A DNA stretch of 64,000 bases from Ophioceras dolichostomum (taxonomy: Eukaryota; Ascomycota; Sordariomycetes; Magnaporthales; Ophioceraceae), in contig PYST01000172.1 of NCBI GenBank assembly GCA_003049485.1, positions 1 to 64,000 on the forward strand. Direction: 5' to 3'. How positions within the stretch are numbered: the first letter of the stretch is position 1; the number at the start of each line of letters is the position of its first letter. The notes beneath the pieces are model-generated. The model ran no database searches, was not told the DNA's origin, and saw nothing but the letters and a program-made list of their open reading frames with translations. This document shows, in pieces, positions 56,451 to 64,000 of the stretch. The position numbers and the translations under genes were made by a program.

Positions 56451-58342
56451 CTAAGGGGCCTGCTGCTCAGGGGGAAGTAGAGCCCTCCCATAGTCGCCCG
56501 TCGGCGTTCCTAGGTGCGCGGTGGACGACGACGCCGCAGCAGCAGCCGCCATGTGGCCCCCGACCACGGGAGAGTGGTAAGACGCCGGCATGCTGACCGG
56601 CGCGTAGTACGATGATCTCTGGCTCGTGGGCGACGGGTAAGTCGGCGCGGCTACGGCGCCTCCGGCGCCACCGCCGCTTCCGCCGCCCGACCCGGGCGAG
56701 TGCTGGTAGCTGGGTGGACCGCCTACGCTGCTGCCGGCGGATGCCGGGTGTGGGCCGACGCCGCCTCCCGACGTCGAGGCGGATCCGGCGCCACCCGTGC
56801 CGGCGGCGCCGCCCGCGCTAGTGATCTGCTGTGTGGAGAGCGGCTGTGGCCCGCCGAGCTGGGTGTTGATGCGGTACGGCTGCTGGTGGTGGGGGTGGTG
56901 ATGGGAGTGTGGGTGGGGATTGTGGTGGTGGTGGCCGGTGGTGTAGGAGTGGTGATGCGCCGACATGTGCGGCTGCGCCGCCAGCGACACTGGAATGTGG
57001 GAGAGCGGCGCGGGCGCGCCGGACGTCGCGGGCGGGAGGGAGATGGCGGACGGGCTTGTGTCGGCGAAGGACGCGCGGGGAGGGGGGGCTTGTTGCTGGT
57101 AGTGGTGGACGTCCAAGTACGCCGCGCCGATGTCGTTGGCCGAGGCCGAGTGGTGCCGGGACCGCTTGGCGGGAGGCTCTGGATAGCTGTAGCTGTGGTC
57201 CGAGGGCGGAGCGTAAGGGTCTGCGGGCCCGGCGCCGTATGCGTGCGCGCCGCGCGGGGCAGGGTCGTAATACGCCTGCTGGGCGGGGCCGAAGGTCGGG
57301 GCGCCGGCGCCGGCCCGCCTGTCTGTCGGCGTGATCTCGCCTTCCGTCACGCTGTTTTGGCGCGATAGAGCCTCATGTTTCGCGTCCCATCCGTGCTTCC
57401 TAGCGACTTCGGCGTGCGCGTGATTCCTCTTACGGGTGGTCAGGACGCGTGAGTCCTTTCGGAGGCGGAGTCGTACCCCCTGGTCGGAGAATGACCTGGT
57501 CAAGAAGGTCGATTCGGCCATTCCCGGGAAGGACTTTTGCGGGTGGACTTGAAACGGGGCCGATGTGATGGAGTTGAGGAAGACGCATTCCTGGTCCTTC
57601 ATCTGGTAGAGGCTGAATTGTAGCCTGAAGCTGCCTTCGATCTTCACGGATAGGTCGCCGAATACGAAGAAGCCGGCGTCTGCGTTGGAGGCATCCCTTA
57701 GCCTGTGGAGGGACGACACGAGTGTCCCTAGTAACGCGTTCGGATTTGGGTCTTCGCGCTCTTCAGAGCCTCGTATCAGGGTACATGACATGAAGTAGTA
57801 TGGACCTGGGTTGGGAGAAGTCAGCGGTCACAGTGTTCGGTTTTTCCGAAGGGCCAACCGAGTTGGTGGGTGTTCAGGAAGTGTGTAGGAAGTGGTCAGG
57901 AGCGTACTCTGCAGGAAATGCTGCTGCGGGTCCTTGCTCGCCGGACGCTTCAACTGGACAATGGGTGGAGGGTCGACAGGCTTTCGATCTATCAGGGGAA
58001 AAGTACGGTTTAGTTAGAATCCGGTACATCGAGGGGGGTTGGGGGTGTGCGTTATCAGAGGCCGCTGGGTTTTGTGAACAGTGTCCGAGTGTTCGCGACT
58101 GTCAGGGGCCTTGGGGCAAGGGGACTGATTTTACCTTTCTCTTTCCCTTGGGCTACCCGGGCATTGTGAGGCTGCTGTCTGATGACGAGGTCGTAGTCTT
58201 GCTCGCCGTCGTCGGCGGGCGGTTGTGTCAGACGCGCGGCCCCAAAGGCCCCATACCCGGTGTTCATGAATATGGCTGGGGATTCGCGGGCGCCAGAGGC
58301 AAGCGAGGTGGACGGCGAGATAACGTCGTGGAGAAGGACCAT
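56451..58342 (-). CDS. vosA: Velvet-domain regulator, VosA-like
   Basis: Three exons (58342 or 58267-58135, 57988-57908, 57805-56451; phases 1 and 1) give 547 residues, or 522 from the second ATG at 58267 (MNTGYGAF). The N-terminal velvet domain reads DYDLVIRQQPHNARVAQGKE, then across intron 1 KDRKPVDPPPIVQL, then LQSPYYFMSCTLI, GFFVFGDLSVKIEGSFRLQF, PFQVHPQKSFPGMAESTFLT and SFSDQGVRLRLRKD. An N-terminal velvet domain followed by a long disordered tail is the VosA arrangement (VelC and VelB place it differently). A nuclear signal PPAKRSRHH and His-, Gly- and Pro-rich stretches (HHHSYTTGHHHHNPHPHSHH) follow. VosA binds DNA, usually with VelB, and controls spore maturation and trehalose. A stop precedes the 58342 ATG in frame. 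VelC cannot be fully excluded. Confidence 0.88.
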
Positions 58343-60409
58343 CGAAGGCTATATTTCGGTCCGACCGTTCCAATATATCCTGTTGTTTCCCTTACGTCCG
58401 CCGGGCGAAGATGACTGGTTGAAAAAAAACGACTTTGTACTATGACGCTGTATGCTCGTATTTGATGGCTAGGTTCTGGCGATGGGGGTCTAGACTTGTT
58501 TGTGGGCGAGTGTTTACCCAGATATTTCTGGAGCCGGTGCTTTAATAGGTGTGCTTCCGGGGGGGTCCCAGACGCGACCTCAGATCTGTTTCGTGGTCTC
58601 GGTGGAAAGACGATAGGAGGAGAGCCTGCCGTCTGGACTAGCCACCGTCGGTAGAGACTGCCTTGCGTGGTATAGAGTAGGCTGTAACTCTGCGTATCAG
58701 TCGATCGTCATAGTCAAGGTCCCGGGATCCTGAGTCCTCCCCACGTCTTTGTGGCTCTGACTAGGCCAGGCACAAGCTAGCTCCAGCACGACCAGACACC
58801 TGTACACTTAAGACAGGCGGCTAGTGGTGAGTTGCTGGCGACGGGAAGGCCTGCCTGGGTCCGGTTGGGATGAAGGACCGAAGAAGGAATATCGTAGGTC
58901 TACTCTGGCGCGGTGGCGCGGGATGAGACCTTAAGTGCGCGTGACAGGAGCAGCCCAAAGCTACCTATCTTTCGAACGACGTGATCTGCGCGCGAACCAG
59001 GGATGGGAATACGCAAGTGGCGGTAGACAGTGAGGTGGTCAGATTCAACGCAGCTGCGCGTCAAAGAACTTGCAGAAGAGTTACTGCCAGCTGTCGAGGA
59101 CAACAAGCAAGCTTTGCGCACCTGCAGGACAGACCCGGAGAGAGCTTGAAGCTTGCTCGAAAGGACAGATGGAGGAATGGTAGCCACACAAGGAGGGATG
59201 GAGTGAGTGAGTGGGAGGGGACGGGTGCACTCTTGTAGCTCCTGTGGTTCCGGGTCCGGGCTCGAAAAGGCGAAAGGCGGGTGCAAGCTGGCTGGCTGCA
59301 GGTCGATCGATGGCAGGCAAGGGACGCGGGGATGATACAAGGTGGGCGGGACAGGGACCAGGTCCTCTTGGTCTCAGGCCGGCCGGGCGAGCGATGGAAG
59401 ATGCGACTTCGAGCAGGGGCTGTAGAGATCCGGTCCCGTAAATCCTAGGATAGGTATCTAGGCCACTGGGGAAGGAGAGAGGGCTCACACCGGCATGAAC
59501 ACCAGTGGATAGTGCGCAAACGAGAACGAGTCCCCGGTCTTGTCTTTTCCGTCTGAAGTCTTTCCGCCTGTAGGAGGTGATCTCCAACTTTCCAGCTTCC
59601 CGGACGGCTGGACGACTGTGCGGGCTGATCGTCAGGGAGGGGTGGAGATGGTTGATAGGAGTGTAGCGAGGGAGAGGAGGACGAGCTCAGGAGCCGTTGA
59701 GATGAAGGAGACAACGAAAGCTCTCTGGGAAAGGTAGTGGGTTTCCTCGGCGCGTGTCTGGGGTGCAGAGGAGCAAGACGGGGGTGTCGATGATGGTTCG
59801 GAGTGTAGAGCGGGATGAGATGGACGGACGAGGGCAGCTCCCCTTTTGAGGTTAACAGGGGAAAGCCCTCGATATAATGGCTTAATGTGTCCACGCTATA
59901 GGGTTCCAGGTTTAGAATTGGCGGAGCCTGGTGGAGGGAGGACGAGTAGGGCAGATCACGGCTGTTCTGGGTTCCGTCTAGGGAGCGCGGGATCGTGTAA
60001 TCGGTGTGTGGAGGATGGAGCAGGACGGCAAAGGTGCGAAAGCGGCGAACGACGGCGGCGGAGGTAGTGGAGTGAGCGGTGATGGTGGTGGGAGGATGTG
60101 GAGCAGGACAGCGGAGGCGGTCGATGCTTTGCTGGGGGCTGCTGCTGGGTCAGGCAGTTGTCTTGATTCGCCGCTGCTGCTAGTATTTGCTGTGGGTGGT
60201 GGTGGTGGTATTCTTGGTGGTATTCCTGGCGATAGTGGCGGTGGTAGTGGTGTAGTACAGCAGCGTGATGCGGAGGAAAGAGCAAGAGCAAGAGAATGCG
60301 AGTGCGTGTGATGTTGTACTTTCGTCCAGCAAGAGAGATCCTGGAATCAGTCAGGTTCCAGCAGTAGAGCACCAGTCCAGCAGTGCAGCGTCTGCAGAAG
60401 AAGAGTCTG

Positions 60410-60423
60410 CAGACTCTGCAGGC
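60410..60423. repeat. Palindrome GAGTCTGCAGACTC
   Basis: Perfect 14-base palindrome lying in AGAAGAGTCTGCAGACTCTGC upstream of the velvet gene. Confidence 0.55.
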
Positions 60424-60588
60424 AGAGCACAGAGAGCGGGCAGATGATAGAGGGTGGAGGGGAGGGGGTGTGACCGTAGTGGGGCGGCGAGGAGGTGAGA
60501 TGGTTGATGCCCGCTCTGGTAGCAGTACAGGTGGTGCTCGTAGCTGGTACTGGTACGAACGGGCGGTACTGGGATCTTGGAAGTGGGA

Positions 60589-60650
60589 ATGGGGTGTAAT
60601 GGGGTGCAATGGACCAGACTGGGGTGTACTGGGGTGTACTGGGGGTGTAT
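60589..60650. repeat. Tandem GGGGTGTACT-type repeat
   Basis: About five imperfect 10-11 base units (GGGGTGTAAT, GGGGTGCAAT, GGGGTGTACT twice, GGGGGTGTAT) on the plus strand. Confidence 0.75.
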
Positions 60651-61329
60651 GCGCGGCACGGCGGCCGGTACGTGCCAAAAAAAATAATGGCCTGGATGCG
60701 AATGGAAGGGCTGGGGGCGCTGTCAAAGGCTCAAGGGCGTATGGAGGAGGCGTCAAAGTTCTCCTTTCCTTTCTCTCCTCCGTAATGTCCTCTTGGCTTA
60801 TGGGGACACTCTGATGGGCGCAGGTGGATCAGGGAGATCTTCCTGTTCCTGCGAAGTCGACCTTGGCGCATTCAGGCTTTCTTCCGGTTGTCAAGATCGT
60901 TCATGGTCGCAGTGAGTGGGATCGGTGGGATCGGAGGACTCGAAGGGTCTTGTGCTGCTACCCTCGACTTTTCTGCTTTCCTGTTGTTGATGCGCTTGCT
61001 GCTGCTGCTTGAGTGTGCTGCTTCTCCTTCTGACACCGAGCTTGAAGATGTTCACGTATTCCACCCTCCTCCCATTCCCCCATGAGTTCAAGTGTGGTGT
61101 GATCAGTTATCTGGATCACTGCGCCGATGTGGAAGTACTGTTGTTTGTCGTTGGCAATGTCGCTGACACAAGGCGGAGGTTTGCGGCTAGAATCGTTCTC
61201 GAAGCCGTGGAACACTGAGCTGGGGGACGCTACTAGAAGCCAACTCGACTACTGCAGGGGAGGACAGCGCACGGAGAAATCCAGTCGGTCTCTCTCCTTG
61301 AGGCGTTTGCTGATCCCTTGGCGGAAATG

Positions 61330-61378
61330 CTGTGGTTCCCTGTGGTTCCTCTTGTGGTTCCTCTTGTGGTTCCTCCCT
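61330..61378. repeat. Tandem GTGGTTCCTCTT repeat
   Basis: Four to five imperfect 12-base units in the velvet upstream region (TGTGGTTCC followed by CTT or CTC). Confidence 0.75.
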
Positions 61379-62824
61379 GTGTCCCGTAGGTTGCTCAAGG
61401 TTTTTGGTGGACGTGGGACAGAGATGCTTGGCAGTTAGGTAGGCTGGCACCACACAAAGTCCGTCCCTTCTTTCACACAGTCGTCGGCTCTCACGCGCCG
61501 GTCAAATTGTGCAAGCAAGCCGTTGCGCTACGTTCCCGTTAATGGCGTAAGTGCAAGGTGGTGCGGGAACAATGTCAGACCCAGGCAGACCAGAGCCCAC
61601 GCCGGGCGATATGCTTGCGCCGCTTGCTCCTCAGGGCGACGGCTCTCTTCAGGCTGGCGCGAGGATTGGCTGCAGGGAAGGGTGCCGGATGGAGCAACAA
61701 AGTGTGGAGTAGAGTGGTTGTGGTGGAGTGAAAGATGGGAAGCGGTCGGGAGGCGTGCTTTAGCTGCTTGTACTTGTTGGTTTGCTTGCTTCGCTTTGCC
61801 TGAGGGTGGGCGGAAGAGAGTGTCTCCAGGTTGGTGCGCGCGGCTCGGGCTAGGTTCTGGTTCGATTTGTTGGGTGTCCAGCTGGCTGGTAGGCTGCTTG
61901 CTTGCTTGCTAAGTGCTGGCGTGTTGCTTGCTTGCAGTTTCGTGCACTTCTCTTGCTGGCTAAGGGTGTCCCGCTTCTCAATGGCGAACCGGGTTTCACA
62001 GCAGCCGCCCGAAGAGACTAAGGGGGATGAGCGGGAGGGCAGGTGTCGAGTGTTGAGTGTTGACGCCGATTACCCAGAGAGCAGTGAGCGGGTGACAATG
62101 CCGTGTCTGATCTGTGTGATAATCAGAACTGACGAGACCGGTTCGAAGGAGGGATTTTCTGGGATTTTCTTGGAACCGGTCACACGATTGAAGATGGGAT
62201 GGCGGCGATGTGCGATGGTCAATGGGCCTGGGAGATGGATGGGTAGAGGGCGGTGGGTGAGAGAGGTGCTGGCACTGGCTGGAGGCTGGCTGGGCTTGGC
62301 CTGGCTCTGCGATAGGCTAGGCGGGAAGAATGACTGGAAAATCTGGGTTACCCCGTCTGTCGTAGTTTGTATTCCATGTGCATCAGCTCTTCGGCTTCCG
62401 TACGCCTATGCCACCTCGGAAAGGGTAAAATCTGCATTCGTAATTCACAGAGCATCGTCATGGATGCATGGGGGCATTGGGGTGGCAGAAGCCGCCGTAT
62501 TATGACTAGAGCGGCTTTGTTATGATTGACGGAGCAAGCATCCAAGCAAGCACCCACCACCCCCATCCACCAATCCATCCCAGGATGCTGATGACTTTCA
62601 GCCTGCTAGGAACAGCTGTTGCTCCCACTCACGCCGGCCCCAGGAGCCCAGGAGCCCAGCCAAAACAGCACAGGTGGCGTTCGGGCGGGTTGGCCTGATG
62701 GGGCTTACATACCTACCTCAGGTAGGTCCTCCTAGGATGGGTGGATGGGGTGGTTACTGGCTATGAACGTGGCGGAAGATGTACCAGCCGGACTAGATTG
62801 CACGCATGATGTTGTCTGCACTTG

Positions 62825-62930
62825 TTTTTTTTTTTTTTTTTTTTTTTTTCCNNNNNNNNNNNNNNNNNNNNNNNNNNNNNNNNNNNNNNNNNNNNNNNNN
62901 NNNNNNNNTTTTTTTTTTTTTTTTTTTTTT
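62825..62930. other. Assembly gap flanked by poly-T on both sides
   Basis: A T run of about 25 precedes two C and then 57 N (62852-62908), after which another T run of about 23 follows. The gap was probably caused by the homopolymer itself. Any reading frame crossing it is meaningless. Confidence 0.95.
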
Positions 62931-64000
62931 TGTCCCTCCTCGGATGTGCAGGAACTGACAGGGAGGGCCAAGTAAGGCCAGTGGCAAGGCAGCAAGCAAG
63001 CTGCAGTTCTCGCTGGCGGGCCAGGCCAGGATCCGTCGGTGCGCGCCGTGCTCGGCTGGTGGGCTGCAGAGTGCTGGCGAGGCCCTTCCGTTATGCATTA
63101 GTGGTTACAAGTGCCAACATTGGACCTCCCGGGATCCCCTACTGAGAAAGGCCGCTAAGAACAGTCCGACCCGGAGATCCCTCCGAGAATGGCAGAGACT
63201 TTGTGAAGGGGGAAAAAAAAAACGTCAACGGACAAGATTGCACAGAGCGTTTGCACAACTCACTCACCATTCTTCGAACGAGATAGTGGCAAGGGGAGAG
63301 GGCGGTCCGGAGGAATAATCGAAAACATCGCGCCAGACAAGCCTCAAGCCCAGGCGAAAGGAGATGATGATATCTTGCGCCAGGTACAAAGGGTGTTATG
63401 CAGCTTCGCGAAGGACGAGGCCGGCGACCGACGTGGGGATTGAGTTGTGGAGGGACAAGCCGCGAGCTCTTGGTCAATTGAGAGGAAAGGGCAAGTACCT
63501 GTACTACCTGCTCGCTCATAGCTTGTGGGCATGTGGGTGGGATGTACAGCATACCTGTCTATTGTGGTGAGGCGCACGTATTTTTTGAGTCCAGGGTACA
63601 ACCCTGAGCTGTCATGGAGGAGGACCTAGACTTGGGGGAGGGCAGCGAATTTTCTGGGAGCAGGGGTTAGCTCCGTCGCCGGAAGGGGGTAGGTCGGCAG
63701 GTGGGTGTGGGTGAGGCTTGGGTGGATGCATGCATGGGGATGGTCATCTTGGAAAGAGTTGGAAGGGCCGTGCCAAGGACCCCTCCTCATGCCTGGCACT
63801 TGCTGGAATACTGTGCTTGCTTGCCCGATTCCTTGTCCTCTACCTTTGCCCTGTGCTGATAAACTGCAAATGCAGTAGTCGGCCTGGTGAAATTCGAGAG
63901 TCAGACAACAGGCCATCACCGCAGAAGCCACACTCTTGTTCGGTGCCGCCATTGTCTGTGCGTCTACAGGGGTCGCATGAAAGACGACACCGAGCCTCGG
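62931..64000. other. Right end of window, no gene recognised
   Basis: Open frames of 60-137 residues occur on both strands but without domains. A gene partly outside the window cannot be excluded at the right border. Confidence 0.4.

Larger units (their letters stand above)
58343..62851. other. Long repeat-rich upstream region of the velvet gene
   Basis: About 4.5 kb without a credible gene. The longest open frames (59956-60756 minus, 61831-62505 plus) encode low-complexity Pro/His/Ser or Trp/Gly-rich strings with no domain. The plus strand is G-rich with tandem repeats at 60589-60650 (GGGGTGTACT units) and 61330-61378 (GTGGTTCCTCTT units) and a palindrome near 60408-60425. It may contain a long leader of the velvet gene, as is common for fungal developmental regulators. 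Confidence 0.45.

Noticed and set aside
59956..60756. 266-codon minus-strand open frame, Pro/His/Ser rich
   Set aside because: Composition follows the pyrimidine-rich repeats; no domain, no splice partners, no signal peptide.
61831..62505. 224-codon plus-strand open frame with hydrophobic start
   Set aside because: Repeat-derived LLAC strings and no family resemblance; no codon bias like that of the real genes.
62852..62908. Reading frames spanning the N stretch with poly-Phe or poly-Lys
   Set aside because: They come from homopolymers and unknown bases, not from coding sequence.

Overview
The window is nuclear DNA from a filamentous ascomycete (Pezizomycotina, most likely Sordariomycetes). 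Evidence: short GT-AG introns of roughly 70-460 bases with fungal branch/acceptor context, long GC-rich exons with C/G-ending codons, a velvet regulator, an Ndt80-like regulator next to N-acetylglucosamine genes, a fungal AA12-like quinoprotein and a fungal multicopper oxidase. There is no sign of operons, prokaryotic start signals or phage. One assembly gap (57 N) lies at 62852-62908.

Left part (1-22 kb). In order: a berberine-bridge-type FAD oxidoreductase (+, 925-2605); the decayed C-terminus of an MFS sugar transporter (2955-3313); a secreted acid phosphatase of the phosphoesterase family (-, 3773-5590); a membrane-anchored multicopper oxidase divergent from it (+, 6929-9167); a small secreted PhiA/IgE-binding-like protein (+, 10686-11485); a large GH2 beta-galactosidase (-, 12455-16215); a relic resembling Copia gag (about 16600-17640); a fungal-specific protein of unknown function broken by a single-base frameshift (+, 17991-18822); and a five-exon secreted protein built from alternating acidic and Lys/Gly blocks (-, 20415-21490). 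About 5 kb with no recognisable gene follows.

Centre (26.7-46.8 kb). This is a complete intracellular GlcNAc catabolic cluster: GlcNAc-6-P deacetylase (dac1, -), a GH3 N-acetylglucosaminidase with a GNAT-like C-terminal half (nag3, +), the Ndt80-like regulator (ron1, +), a hexokinase-family GlcNAc kinase (hxk3, -) and GlcN-6-P deaminase (dam1, +). Together they carry out (GlcNAc)2 -> GlcNAc -> GlcNAc-6-P -> GlcN-6-P -> fructose-6-P under a cluster-resident regulator. dac1/nag3 and hxk3/dam1 are divergent pairs sharing 1.7 kb and 4.1 kb upstream regions. The content matches the cluster known from Trichoderma reesei. No GlcNAc transporter gene is present in this window.

Right part (46.8-64 kb). 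About 5 kb is gene-poor and holds a decayed coding relic (about 48600-49460). It is followed by an AA12-like quinoprotein with a C-terminal membrane anchor (-, 52028-54134) and a VosA-like velvet regulator (-, 56451-58267/58342). The last 5.5 kb, upstream of the velvet gene, is simple-repeat rich with no credible gene.

Most worth a second look: the modular acidic/Lys-Gly secreted protein, the GC-AG intron in ron1, the active-site substitutions in the GH3-GNAT fusion, the palindromic TACCTAGGTA motif in intergenic DNA, and the diverged repeat pair near 17.5 and 19.8 kb. All gene models were read by eye; splice sites were chosen by frame continuity and family pattern.
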